Notes: generated by a model not told the origin, from the sequence alone. Counted from the stretch's first letter, positions 23,901 through 35,862 are shown. The stretch: 64,000 nucleotides of DNA from Eleginops maclovinus (GCF_036324505.1 NC_086370.1:1183259-1247258); one strand, 5' to 3'. Translations and numbers: made by a program.

Positions 23901-26109
23901 CAGGGGTTCACATAACTTTTTCAGTGAGTTACTCAGGTGAGTACCAGGAGATGGTGTTTGGTACTCACCCCATATGTAACGTGGTCTTAATAAGTGCAGT
24001 CTTCCTCACTGTCCTCCTCAGTGTCGCCCCCACTGTCCTCTGTTTCAGCTTCCTGCATGGTAGATGATGATGATGCTGTAGATGCACCTCCCTGTCCTTG
24101 GTTGAGCCTCCGATTAGCTGTCTCCATCCACAGGTCAACAGCTTGTTTTGGGTCAAATATCTCTGTGGTCTGCTTTGACAGGTGAATGTGCATAAGGGCT
24201 GAGAGACGAGCATGTGACAGACGAGATCTGTACTTGGTTTGTATTATGTTGAGATGTGAGAATCCCCTCTCACAAGCTGCACTGCTTAAAGGCAGTGTAA
24301 GAGACAGCTTAACCACCTTGTTGATGTTGGAGTAAGCATCTGGGTTACTTGTATTTACTATTTGGACCAAGTCATACACAGAAGAGGCTCCCAGGCGTTT
24401 TCCTGCCTGCTTTAAGCGCATCCATTCTGTCACAGTGGTGTCTTTGTCAAGTTGCAAGGTGGCCTCATATTTCTTGAGAATGCTGCAAACTGTTGTGTTT
24501 CCAAAAATGTGGAGGTCTTGCATTTCCTGAGGCCATGTTGAATGATCAAATACCAAGAAATAATCACATGACTTGAGGGAGTCATATCTGATTTCAAACT
24601 CTTGAATTAACCCCCTGAGTAAGTTTGTCTTGTCTCTGTCAGCATCATTAGAAACAGTGTGTGCCCTGTGGCCTTCACCATCAAGCAAGAAGTGTGAACT
24701 GTCCAATGGCCACCATAAGTTCATCCTTACATTCTCCAATGGTCAGCTTTTTCTTCTGAAACCTAATGGATGTGGTCTTCAAAATGTTGTCAATGTCAAG
24801 CATGTTATACAGAAAGCACTGAAAACGCTCTGTGCAGATATGCTGCAAGTCATTGTTATCACTCGTAGCCAGTTGCATTTTAATGGCTGGCAATAGTCTT
24901 GCTATTTTTAACAGTGTTTCATGCCTCCATGCAGACTATCTGATATTATGAAACTTACCCAGTTTCACAAAGGAGATCCCATTTTCTTCACACAGCTTCT
25001 TCAGTGCAGCAGTTTTTTTTGCTCCGCCTTTTTGTAAATAAAACTGCAGCAGCTTGACCACAGAGCGATTAAATGTCTCACAGTAAGGAACGTTGCAATC
25101 AGCTGATTTTGCAAAATTCTCCAGTGTGTGCGCGGTGCACAGAATGTGCACAAGGGAGTCTCCAACCGCAGCAAGTTGCCGTAGTTTTGGCACACCGACG
25201 TTGACAGCAGCCCCGTCTGTGCACACAGCGACCAACTTTGTTGTCCAGTCATCCAAGCCTGTGTCCTGGAAAAGTCTCACAAGTCCCTCTGTTATGGCCT
25301 GCGCGGTTCGGTCAGCACCCAGTTCAATCAGTCCAATAAAGTCCGAGGTAAACTCTCCGTTGCTGGACACAGACACAATGTAAACGATTTCCTGCTCAGC
25401 AGACTGCAACTTGGCTCGTAACTCCCCGCTGATGGTGTGAGCGATGCTCTGCATGTTCCCCTTCACGTGAATGATATGCACCTCCGACATTTACTCCTAG
25501 CCGCTTCAGTAAAGGAACATCCTCAGAAGACATGGGACGTGCATGTTTAGCTTTATGGAAGGCGAGGAGAAAAATATTAAACAGAGCTTGCCGCTGTTCT
25601 TCATTCAGCTTGTCTCGCCATCTGGCAAGTGGGTGACTGGACATTTCGTCTCGGCTAGCTTGTTTATTAGCAATGGCTTGGGTCACTTTCATGTGCTACT
25701 TGCTCTTTTCATGTTTGTCAACTAAAGGATGGTTGAAATTCTTTGAGCCTTTATAAAACACACCTGTTTTGTCTGCTAGATGTGGATGTGAGCGGCAAAT
25801 CTTGCACCACATTTCAGTGCGTTCATCGTTAGCTTCAAGCCACTGCACATCTTGGAGCCACTCTTCCGAAAAAAGTTTTATTTTCTTCGGATCTGGCCCC
25901 AGTTGGCGTTTCTTTGTAGGTGGCAAAACGCCAAAGAAGCTGCTTAATGTCTGTTGCTTTTTGGACATCTCTGACAGTAGTTGACAAACAACATGTGCAA
26001 AGTTAGATGAGATCGGGCAAGTACGCAAAGGCGTGTAGTAACACAGGCATTACGCATTCCTGATTTTTGTCGCGTATGCGTACCTGCGTAGCAGTTATGC
26101 GCACCCCTG
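23901..26109 (-). mobile_element. hAT transposon with perfect 8-bp target duplication, transposase broken
   Basis: The ends are CAGGGGTTCACATAACT (left) and the inverse of CAGGGGTGCGCATAACT (right), with ATTATAGT duplicated at 23893-23900 and 26110-26117. Length is 2,209 bp. The target duplication is unchanged although the transposase is damaged. It is a different family from the hAT at 18790. Confidence 0.9.
23987..26000 (-). pseudogene. hAT transposase, frameshifted
   Basis: The - strand carries pieces in the right order but in several frames. 26028-25696 holds a TTF/C2H2-like zinc finger (MWCKICRSHPHLAD). 25692-25396 is the linker. 25490-24936 is the catalytic core with CTDGAAVNVG and ILCTAHTLEN. 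24893-24681 is more of the core. 24739-23987 has the C-terminal dimerisation region with SSAACERGFSHLNIIQTKYR. At least three frame changes (near 25490, 24940 and 24700) inactivate it. It is related to the ZNF862/KIAA1586-like hAT transposases of fish. Confidence 0.82.
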
Positions 26110-26261
26110 ATTATAGTGACATGGAGCTCCTTCCTCCAAAGATCTGTATGACCCTGCCCAGGAAACAAGGCAGACAGAGAAGTGAGACAGGAAGCAGAGT
26201 GTGTGTGTTTATGATGAGCGATTACATTTATCCATGTCTTTTCTATAATGTCAGCATTTTA

Positions 26262-27178
26262 CACTGAACAGAAATATAATCCCAACACTTTTTTTTTTGT
26301 GCTACCATTCTTCATGAGCTGAAAACAAAGATCTCAGACTTTTTTATGTACACAAAAAGGCTATTTCTCTCAATTATGGTTCACAAAAGTGTCTAAATCT
26401 GTGTTAGTGAGCACTTCTCCTTTGCCGAGCTAATCCATCCACCTCACAGGTGTGGCATATCAAGATGCTGATTAAACAGCCTCATTATTGCACAGGTGTA
26501 CCTTAGGCTGCTCACAATAAAAGGCCACTCTAAAATGTGCACTTTTAATCTTGAAAAGTGACTTTTATTACTGTAGGAAATGGGGAGGTCAGAAAACCAG
26601 TCAGTATCCAGTGTGACCACCATTGGCCTCATGCAGTGCCACACATCTTCGCACAGTTGATCAGGTTGTTCATTATGATCTGTGGGATGTTGGTCCACTC
26701 CTCTTCAATGGCTGTGCGAAGTTGCCGCATATTGTCAGAACTGGAACACGCTGTCGTAAACTCAGATCCAGAGCTTCACAAAAATCTTCAATGCGTGACA
26801 TGTCCGGTGAGTATGCATGCCATGCAAGAAATGGGATGTTTTCAGCTTCACGGAATTGTGTACAGATCTTTGCAACATGGGGCCGTGCATTATCATGCTG
26901 CAACATGAGGTGATGGTGGTGGATGAGTGACACAACAACGGGCCTCATCTCGTCATGGTTTCTCTGTGCATTCATAATGACATCAATAAAATGCATCGGT
27001 GTTGGTTTTCCTTCCTACTTATGCTTGCCCATACCGTAACCCCAACACCACCATGGGCCACTCGATTCACAACGTTGACATCAGCAAACCGCTCACCCAC
27101 ATGACGCCATACACGCTGTCTGCAATCTGCAACACTGACAGCGACACGGCACGTCAGGGAGGAGAATAATGGTAGCAT
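26262..27178 (-). mobile_element. truncated Tc1-like element
   Basis: The left end begins after a TA with CACTGAACAGAAATATAA, the terminus of a Tc1-like family widespread in fish. The - strand holds transposase relics: about 27170-26972 with CRQRVWRHVGERFADVNVV, and 26996-26673 with LQHDNARPHVA (second catalytic Asp) and the SPDMSRIE block (third catalytic acid). The N-terminal DNA-binding part and right inverted repeat are missing, and frames shift, so the copy is dead. I recall that this family was reported as exchanged between teleosts and lampreys, but that could not be checked here. Confidence 0.75.
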
Positions 27179-27539
27179 AGCGAGCGTAATGGGGTAATAA
27201 TGGCATCCAAAAGGACATATCCCTCTGGTTCAGAAAAAAGCAGAATGTAAAAAGCTGAAGAAGTTAAACGCTCACAGGAGAATAAGGGTAAGGCTCATGA
27301 TGTAAATGTACCCCAGGGGCCCCCCAAACTTTTTTTCCCCATAATGCTTCAAAACATACATTGGGGGCCCCGGGAGATAGATGAGGTATGGGTCCACGAG
27401 GCCCCGAACTTATTGATCTTATTTTTGAAGTTAGGTGCCCCAAGCGGCGTAATAGCCAGGTTATAATACTACTGTACATTTTTTGTATACACGTGGAATG
27501 GGTCCCATATGCACCTTCTGTACGACAAGTCAAATATGC

Positions 27540-27795
27540 GGGGAGCGGGATCCCATAGTACAAATATGCAGTATAAATATGCGGAGAGCAGGATCCCATA
27601 GTACAATATGCAGGGAGCGGGATCCCATAGTACAAATATGCAGTATAAATATGCGGAGAGCAGGATCCCATAGTACAATATGCAGGGAGCGGGATCCCAT
27701 AGTACAAATATGCAGTATAAATATGCGGAGAGCAGGATCCCATAGTACAATATGCAGGGAGCTGGATCCCATAGTACAAATATGCAGTACAAATA
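27540..27795 (+). repeat. 72-bp minisatellite, about 3.5 copies
   Basis: The unit has two half-modules, each starting CCCATAGTAC (43 and 29 bases), so a 72-base higher-order period. Copies differ by very few bases (for example gagcgggat and gagctggat). The unit length is a multiple of three and free of stops in several frames, which creates long artefactual reading frames on both strands. Confidence 0.88.
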
Positions 27796-27899
27796 CTACA
27801 AATAGTACTGGCGCCTGGCCCTGGGAGGGGCCGGAGTGATTTTTTTTCGCCCAGGGGCCGCTAAGTAGGGCTCCCTTCAGGAATCTTAAATATGGCAAA

Positions 27900-29090
27900 T
27901 CTAGTTACTGTATGTTTACACTGGCAGCGGGACAAATCATCCCACATACTGTGTATATTAATGGGGACATTTTGAGGTTCCTTTGAGGTACTTGTTGATG
28001 GGCTAGGAACACCGAATTCAAACATGTTGTTCCCGAGGGGACCTACATTCACTCCTCTCGGCCCCTCTTTTCCCACTAAGGTCAAAGGTCATGTACTGAA
28101 ACCCCCCCCCCCTTTTCCCCTCACAGGAGGGGGTCGAGAGTGGTGTCACTGGACCCGGCTTGATCTGCTGATGTGATTTCATGTGTGGGTTTTCCCTCAA
28201 CTCCTCTCTGAAGCCGAGATACCAGCCAAAAGCAAGCAGAAAGTCACAAACACGCGGCACACTTTGTACTGAGGAAAGGCACATTTGCAGGTCTGCTGCA
28301 GTGTGTATTTTTGGAGTATTCATTTGGGGCACTTGCGTTTGTGCTAGGAACACCAAATTCACAGATGTTGTTCTCGAGAGCACCTAGATCCACCTCTATT
28401 TTTCCCGTCTTTTACCACCGAGGTCAAAGGTCACATGTTGGTAGGGCCGGATCAGGGGCGATGTGCTGATGTGATTTCAACTGCTCTCTGAAGTGGAGTT
28501 ATGAGCCAAAAATCGCGCAGAATATCCTCTGAAGCCCGCCACAGGCTATTTCCGGTTGACGCCACAGTGCTTGTGGTATCGTTAGATCTGTGGTGATCTG
28601 CTGATGTGATTTCATGTCTGTGTTTTCACTCAACTCCTCTCCAAAGCGGAGATATAAGCGAAAAAGCGAGCAGGCCCAAAATCCAAACGGAGGCCGAAAC
28701 ACAAGCGTTTTCGCCCGTCACTCCCTGCATATTCAAACATGTTGTTCCCGAGGGCACTTAAATCCACCTCTGTGGCCCCCAGTTTTCCCACTAAAGCAGG
28801 GCAGCCGCAGAAAGTCACAAACACGCACAACACTTTGCGCTGAGGCAAGTCAGATTTGCAGGTCCACTGCAGTGTGTATTTTTTGAGTATTCATTTGGGG
28901 CACTTGTGTTTGTGCTAGGAACACCAAATTCACACGTTGTTCCCTAGATCCACCTCTGTGGCCCTGTTTTCCCACTAAAGCAGAGCATCCGCAGAAAGTC
29001 ACAAACACGCACAACGCTTTGGCAGGTGTGCTGCAGTGTGTATTTTTTGAGGATTCATTTGGGACACTTGTGTTTGTGCTAGTGTAGCAA
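27900..29090 (+). repeat. satellite-like block of imperfect ~150-300 bp modules
   Basis: Several phrases recur in the same order: 'gctaggaacacc' (28001, 28347, 28912), 'cagaaagtcacaaacacgc' (three times), 'gcagtgtgtattttt' with 'gagtattcatttgg' (28299, 28869, 29034), and 'gttgttccc' with 'gagggcac'. Copies vary by internal deletions. Short frames inside have no family resemblance. The retroviral LTR is inserted at its right edge. Confidence 0.7.
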
Positions 29091-29093
29091 ATG

Positions 29094-29689
29094 TTCTTTT
29101 CTTCGAAGCCCAGGAGTCGATTTAAAAGAAAACGAAGTGAAGCTCCTCATGAAAGTTTAAAAGGAGTATTTAATATAAAGATGCAGCGGTAGGTTTTACA
29201 AAAGTTTCACAGCTAGCAGTAGCTCAAAACACACTTGAACAGGCCCAAAACATGAATAGGGTTCACGAGGTGTTTACTGTCCGAGGGATCCGAGCAAAAA
29301 GAGGTTGATTCCTTAGTTGCATTGCTCTTTGTCCAGAGGTCGCCTATTCCTATTGGTCGCCTCAAGTTGTAGCAGTACTTCCGGTCAGTTTAGTGAATAC
29401 GTGGCATAGGGTCATCTCCCTCCTTAGGGTATTACAGCGTCAACAAGGAGAATTAATCATTGTGTGTTTAATGTATAACTCCATAAGTAATTCCCCTTTT
29501 TACTCTTTATCCAGATTCTGTCCGCTAAGGAAACCAACGCTCAAACCCGCAGCTTTTTTCCGTCCAGCATTAAGCGTCATCAGTGTTGTATACATCCGGT
29601 TACAATAATAAACCATTTCAAAATAAGATTGTATTTCAAAATAAGACAGTGTTGTGGTTGCTCTTAATATTGATTATTATTCCTTACAA
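29094..29689 (-). mobile_element. 3' LTR of an endogenous retrovirus
   Basis: The segment starts TGTAGCAAATG and ends ATTCCTTACA, so on the - strand it has the TG...CA ends of an LTR of about 596 bp. It is directly preceded on the - strand by a polypurine tract (AAGGAGGGAA at 29692-29701). The U5 side matches the solo LTR at 3990. The 5' LTR is not in the window because the provirus is cut at 33473. Confidence 0.82.
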
Positions 29690-30299
29690 TTCCCTCCTTA
29701 GACACCTTTTAAGGTGTGTAATTATTAATAAAAATCAATAAGTTCTTCATCCGAACATTACACAATACAGAATTCACATCAACCACGGACAACACAGGAA
29801 ATACAGAAATATTTCACATTCTTTGTTTCACAGAACAAATGCCTCAGTGTATGGACTTCCGATATCATCCTTTTGAGCATCTTCATAGACTATAGCAGCC
29901 ATTAGCTTAATATGGATTGTCTAACTCTTAATTCACATTTCAACACAGTATAACACAATTTGTAATCTTTCGTTGAGGTAGAAGGCACTTAATTGATTCC
30001 TACTTGTACACAGAGATAAACCATAACAACAACAATCCAGAGAATACATGTATGTGTCTATATAAACATCAAATTGGCAATTCATAATAAAAATGAATGG
30101 GCTCTGTTATCCCTTAAAAATGCACACTATATTAGAATAGTGAAACATAAAAATAACCTACTTTCAACAATATTATCATAAAACCTAACAACCTGAGATA
30201 AGTAGGATTACCAATTTGGACTATATAAGAATAGCCCTAATAAAAATTACATTCTCTTTCTGTCTCAAAACCTGACATTTTCCACTTAAACCACCTCCA

Positions 30300-32910
30300 C
30301 ATCTTAATTGTCTGTATATGCAGGTGGATCATCCTGATCAACAAATGTAACTGTTCTCTTAACAGAAATTGACCTTGATTTTGCTCTCTTGAAAGGGCTG
30401 TGGTGATCAATCGGTTAGCTAAGGTGCGAATACATGTAGGGCTGAACGATTTAGGAAAATAATCTAATTGCGATTTTTTTCATCAATATTGCAATTGCGA
30501 TTTAATATGCGATTATTTTTTCAAGGTCCTCTTCTCATGTATTTTTCAACAAACACAAGCAATAAATCAATCGTGATTACAATCGTGAACCTCGTGAGGT
30601 AGCAACAGTAGCGACGCACGTTCTGCACAATACCTGACATTGCGCAGCACCTTCCTTTTTAAAGCCAAAATAATTCCACACAACTCACGCGCCGCCCCTC
30701 TTTGGTACCAAACTTCCAGCCGTGCACTCTTCTGACGAGCCTGAGGCCATTGTGCAACAGGTTCAAGCGCAGCGTTGACTTCTTTCCCTGCCTGCTCGGC
30801 TTCGCTCGGCTCGGCTCGGCTCGCAAGTCACGTGACCAGATCACGTGACCAGTCAAATCGCAGCCTTTGCGGTTGGAAAATCTCGTTTTGTCATATCGCG
30901 ATATTATCGCAAATGCAATTAATCGTTCAGCCCTAAATACATGGTATACAACAACATCCACATAGTACCAAGATTGTAGTCATTCCTGCAATCGATAACA
31001 TTGCACTCATTATCAGAGTCCTATATTTACCGAACATTCTTTCTAACGTTCCTACAAAGGGGTCCTCCACTATTGTCTGCCAATTCAATGCTCAAGCTAG
31101 TAAGTCCCTTTAATGCTCTGGTTACGGATCCATCTAGGGAGGTGTTATTTGGGATGAAAGTACAGCACAAAGATCCAAATAGTCTACATACACCCCCTTT
31201 TTCAGCCAAAAGCATATCTAAGGCCATCCTATTTTGCCAAGCCATTAGACTGGTTTTGTCCAACTGCTCGTGCAGCCCTTTTACTGCATCTCGGGTGTAG
31301 TTTATGAATCTCTGCGGGTTATAGATAGTAAATGTAGTTAATCCAATCTACATTCTTGTTCACCGTAGGCCAGAGAAATATCGATTTGAATCCTGCGGTT
31401 CTCTGATTTCTTGCTTTAAACTCGTCTGGAACTCCCCTGGGTACCCCGATATAGTCAATATAAACTGAGGAACTAAAACTCCCTCCTGGGACTGACCTTT
31501 TCATTCTGCTGGTCTTGGGGTGGAGCGCAAGCTTTGTTAGCTGTCTGGCTGTCATTGGTACTGCATAGAAGGGCATCACTAACTGCACCAGTGCACATGT
31601 TCCAGTCCAGTCCTGTGGAAGGACTGGATACAATGTTTTAGTACCACAGTACCACCAAACATCTGCCCTGGGGTATTGCATGTTAACCACAACAATTCCT
31701 GAATGAAGGCCCTGGCTGGTTACTGCTGTTGTGGAATTTCACCATCGAACGTTCCCATATTAGTGCCTTTCGTGTGATTCTTCACAATACAATCATAGTC
31801 CCTCATAGGGAGTGAAAACAGGTGGAATGTAGTTTACTTTTATGATGGGGTACATTAATGCAATATCAGTACAGCCTACTGGGGATTTTTGTTCATAGAG
31901 CTTATACATGCACAATTGTCCTCTTGGGTCGTTGTAAGCATTTAGAGGGAAAGGCACATTACCGAGAATGGGCCTTGCAGCAGCACATAACATACAGTCT
32001 GACATCCTACTTTGTTCTACCCAATATACAACCCAATCTAACCATGCATTTGTGTCTTCATACCCTGTTTCCACCGCTATATCCTTCTGCACAGTCGATG
32101 TACTCAAATATGTCACCAGTCTATTATTATCCTGTGAGTAAGCCTGCGCTGTTCCTGTATTAGGGACTGCAATCAGCGAAGAATTCGAATCTGCTGGTTC
32201 TTCAGGGGTAAGATCAGGGACTACCTCCGTTTGGGGTTCGGTTATTTCTACCAAAACCGAGCCCATAGGATCTTTTCCAGGAACTTCAACTCCTAATATT
32301 AAATGAAATGAAGTTGTTTCTTCCCTTGCTTTGAATAGATGAGTGAGTGTGTCTTTAAAAGAGATTATTATAGGATTCCGTCGGTTGTTGTCCCCATGAT
32401 TGCGCCATTTAGCTAAGGATATCTGAGTCTGAAAAGTCCCCTGTTTCCCTGTACGTGGGGAAGTGGTGTCCCCCTCAGGCCTAGCATTCCAGTACACTAT
32501 GTCCCATTGGGGGCACCAGGTGTTATCATCTGGTGTTCATCAGGGGAAAATACAACTGTACACATCATGTCCTGTCCAGTCTAGCGGACCTTTCCCACAA
32601 TTCACCACGTCGCACAAATCCAGACTGACAGTGATAGTTTCCCCCTGTGGAACCAAAATTACTAACCTCCCATCCCCTCGGTCTGCTGATCTTTGATGCC
32701 TGAGGAGAAAGGAAGGTTCCTGAAATATAGCTTGAGAATCATTAATTGATTGACTTTTCTTGACAATTTTCCATACTGCTGTACTCCCCACAAAATCAAA
32801 AAGAACCCAGTGAGCATAATTAACTGTGATGATTTAGCTTTAGACCCTAGAGGACCCCATTTTTGCTTTGGCTTTATCACTGGTTGTGAACCTATTTTAC
32901 ACACATTCAT
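30300..32910 (-). pseudogene. retroviral envelope gene, broken
   Basis: Starting at 32910 on the - strand, a hydrophobic signal-like stretch (about 32830-32790) is followed by surface-subunit sequence in at least three frames (32791-32540, 32497-31793, 31690-31319). A basic R-x-K-R cleavage-type site lies near 31500. A transmembrane subunit at 31263-31027 has a C-x6-CC motif and the preceding conserved heptad/immunosuppressive-like region. A hydrophobic anchor and cysteines follow at about 31010-30945. Frameshifts separate the pieces, and a hAT insert (30437-30935) cuts the cytoplasmic part. C-x6-CC marks covalently linked gamma-type envelopes. Nothing suggests that it is expressed or domesticated. 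Confidence 0.75.
30437..30935. mobile_element. non-autonomous hAT element inside the retrovirus
   Basis: Terminal inverted repeats TAGGGCTGAACGATT / AATCGTTCAGCCCTA, and a perfect 8-bp duplication AATACATG at 30429-30436 and 30936-30943. Length is 499 bp with no transposase. The middle contains a GGCTC/GCTCG tandem and two CACGTGACC motifs. It shows that the retrovirus was already resident when this element jumped. Confidence 0.92.
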
Positions 32911-33112
32911 GATAATAACAGGATTTTAGATAATGAGATGCAAAACAACATATAGAAATAATAAAAGTAAGATATCAAAAATAATGTAAATAAAAATAAT
33001 AAAAGAGAAAAGTAAAATAATGGCTTCTACTTTATGGTAACCTCTGAACTCCAAAGGGAATTTGCTTTTTCAACTATTTCCTACAGTTACTGTTTATGAC
33101 TTTTGTTTTAAC

Positions 33113-33473
33113 TCAAATCAGTCCTAACTTCCAAACGTTTTCTGGAAGGGGGTGTTGTGGGAGCACAATGTGTAAGGTGCAATTAGCTCCTGTTTTACCT
33201 TTAACCCGGAGCGTGTGAGAAGCTCGTTTAACAACTTCGCACGGTTCCGACCACCTAGGATCTGCCCACTTTCGTTTGTGGACCTTGACCCTCACCCAAT
33301 CACTTGGTCGAACAGGAGCCTCTTCTGGTGTCTCACACGGTCTCTCCTCAGATTTTCGAACCCGTGTAGACAAAACTGAAATCATATTACTCAGAGCTCT
33401 GACATAATCATCCACCTCAATCTGTCTCAGGTCCAAAACTGGACCATATCCCCCCTCCCTTAGAGGTCCCGGC
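33113..33473 (-). pseudogene. retroviral integrase C-terminus
   Basis: The - strand frame ends with the SH3-like C-terminal domain typical of gamma/epsilon retroviral integrases: DWVRVKVHKRKWADPRW, followed by SHTLRVKG and the HIVLP stretch. The catalytic core is missing because the hAT at 33474 adjoins it; the apparent frame beyond 33473 is transposon sequence. Its stop (near 33113) lies about 200 bases before the env start, matching the pol-env order. Confidence 0.75.
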
Positions 33474-35862
33474 CAGGGCTCGCAATTAACGATGTCCCGG
33501 GGACCATAAAAATTCCTACTGGGACACAAATATATTTTGTCTGGTACTATTTCGGGACAGTGAAAAAAAATTCAAAGTAAACTTCGAAATGGGTGTTATT
33601 TGCAAAGTCATTAAATATGAGTATCTTTTTCGGTTTAAATAATTTAATAAAAACGTGTGAACGGCGAAACTATAGAAGGTTGACGTTCTCGCGGCACCTC
33701 ACGAGAGGGCTGTCAAATCATAGCGTGCATTCTACGTCATCCACTCTGCCGCTGACTGCCGCTAGCTAGATTCGCGCCACTGCAACGTTCATAGAGCGAG
33801 AGAATACACCGTCATCCACGACAGTTAAAAAAAAGAAGAAAGAAATGCTGAGGTGGTTAAATAAAAAGCCCCCTGATGCAAGCCCCGATACTGCTGACTC
33901 CCGAAACGAAGACATCCCAAGTCCTGGTCATGATTCATCGTCTTCCACTGTGCTAAGTTAGTTGTCTTAAGTGTCAATGTTAGCTAGTGCTCAGCGCTAG
34001 CTAACGCTAGCTAGTGCTCAGCAATAGCTAACGCTAGCAACTGAAGTGTGCCTTACAATGCATATAAACGTCCTAAAATGCGGTCTCATATTCTTTTGAA
34101 GTTTGTGAAAATGATGTGAAATACAGTTGACCAGAATAAGAGGTGTAGCCTATCATTTTTGTATTTTCTTTGTCAGCCTGTCAGTGACTAGACTAAAATC
34201 TTTAGCTGCAAAAACGTAAGGCATTTAGCTAATCATTCTTTTTTTAGTCCATGAGCCATGAGGGGTTTTTTTGGTCAAGAACGTCAGTCAGATTGGGTGA
34301 CGATTAGAAAGGGGGTCGCAAGGTAATTTTAGTTTGCCAATCAACTTTGGTATGAGAATAATGTGTCATGTTAAGAGAGAGTAATGTTCCAGTTGTTTTT
34401 GTGCCTAGCTAATCTCCCAGTAGATTTTGCCCGCAAAAGCAAGGCTACAATGTGCATTAGTGATGGCACGTTCGCGAACAGGCAGTTCGATCGAACGTGT
34501 CTTTAACAAGAACGAACTGACCTGACCATTGTGCATGTCTGCATTTTTTGGGATCAGGGCTCCCCCAACAGGCCGAAAAAAATATGTGTATATCTGTTGA
34601 AACCAAAGACTAAAATAATGCTGTAGAAAAATATCAAAATCACTAAGATTATAATGCTCATACAAATGTTGCATTTCACCACTTTTGTAATAACATTTCT
34701 TCTACAATTGATAATGTTTTTGTCTTCTATATCTATATTAAAACAAAACAGGGGTCTGGCTCAAAGACATCATCGGGGCTTTAAGACAAAGTTTTATACA
34801 GCATTGTACCCTACTATGTTATGTAATGTTATATTATTATAACATGAACATATGTTTTGTCTGGAGCTGCAAGTGCCCAAGGACAGAGGAGGCTATGAGG
34901 CAAAGAGGAAGAGGAAGTGGCTTCCTGAATGGAGGCAACAATGCCCCTTTGCCGAGTTTGATCCAGCTGCCAAAATGATGTACTGCTCAACATGCAGATC
35001 CTTCCCAGCAAAGGCCAAAGACAGTTCTTTGTTCATCGGTGTAAGTGGCGACAGTGTACGTGTGAGAAAACTAAAAATGCACGTCCTTACATCTGCTCAC
35101 AATGATTGTGAGAAGGCTCTCAGAGTACGGGAGAATCCTGAGAACGCACCTCTGCCAAGCTGTCTTCTAAGAATGGATCAGGGTGTTAAGGATAAATTAA
35201 TCAAGCTATTTAACATAGCATACTATGTTGCAAAAGAGGAGGAACCCTTTACAAAATTTCCCAAATTAGTGCATTTCAAAAATGGCCTTAACTTGGGAAT
35301 CACATACAAAAATGACCACGCTTGTCTTGTCAGACATTCATAGACAACATAGCTAAAACTATGAACAAGTCTTTGGAAGAGAAGATAAAGGCTGAAAGAT
35401 TTTTTTCTATAATGTCTGACTCTGTTGACCGATCAGTGCAGGACCAGGAGATAATTTATGTCACCTATATTGAAAATGGTCTACCTGTCAACGTCATGTT
35501 GACTATGGTGACATTGCAGCATGCTAACAGCCAGGGCATCCTAGACGCCATAATGTCTGGACTTCACCAAGCTGGGCTTTCAGAAGATGACCTAAAGGCA
35601 AAGTTGGTTGGGTTCGGATGTGATGGGGCCTCTGTGATGATCGCGCATAGAAATGGAGTGTCTGCCCGGCTGAAAGAGATGTTTGGATCGCTGGTGACCA
35701 TCTGGTGTGTGGCTGATTGTCTTGAGCTGACCGCATTAGACAGCATGAAATCTTTTCCAGCTCTCACAGAACTGAAGCAAATTATCAACGGAATCTACAA
35801 ACACTACCATACATCAGCCAAAGCTAGCCGTGAGCTCAAGACTGTGGCAGAAGCCCTCAACA
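33474..35862 (+). mobile_element. hAT transposon, left part, cut by a Tc1 element
   Basis: The left end CAGGGCTCGCAATTAAC matches a common fish hAT terminus and abuts retroviral integrase. It contains a probable first exon near 33846 and transposase frames from 34860 to 35862. A Tc1 copy interrupts it at the TA at 35863, and the right half was not found after the Tc1/gypsy block, so the 3' part is lost. A cluster of GCTAGC-containing short repeats (33975-34045) lies in the 5' region. Confidence 0.75.
34852..35862 (+). pseudogene. hAT transposase (KIAA1586/ZNF862-like), frameshifted and truncated
   Basis: The first frame (34852-35342) holds an N-terminal zinc finger (MMYCSTCRSFPAK, then HVLTSAHNDC). 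A frameshift near 35325, within a small TTGTC duplication, moves to the frame 35322-35862 with IMSDSVDRS, CDGASVMIAHRNG (catalytic region) and TIWCVADCLELT. The reading frame then runs into Tc1 terminal sequence at 35863. The dimerisation domain is absent. An upstream start exon at 33846-33956 (beginning MLRWLNKK) is plausible but its donor is unclear. Confidence 0.75.

Larger units (their letters stand above)
29690..33473 (-). mobile_element. endogenous retrovirus, 3' part only (integrase end and env)
   Basis: On the - strand the order is: end of integrase (33473-33113), env (32910 to about 30300, broken), polypurine tract, LTR (29689-29094). Gag, protease, reverse transcriptase and the 5' LTR are absent because a hAT element abuts at 33474. 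The envelope has the layout of gammaretrovirus-type envelopes. A 499-bp hAT insert at 30437 sits inside it. All frames are interrupted, so this is an old, inactive copy. Confidence 0.8.

Noticed and set aside
27540..27795. CRISPR-like repeat array
   Set aside because: Eukaryotic sequence; the units are contiguous tandem repeats without unique spacers.
27264..27898. Repetitive protein-like frames
   Set aside because: Generated by the 72-bp minisatellite, open in several frames by arithmetic.
31027..32910. Domesticated (syncytin-like) envelope gene
   Set aside because: Several frameshifts and a hAT insert break it; a co-opted gene would be intact.
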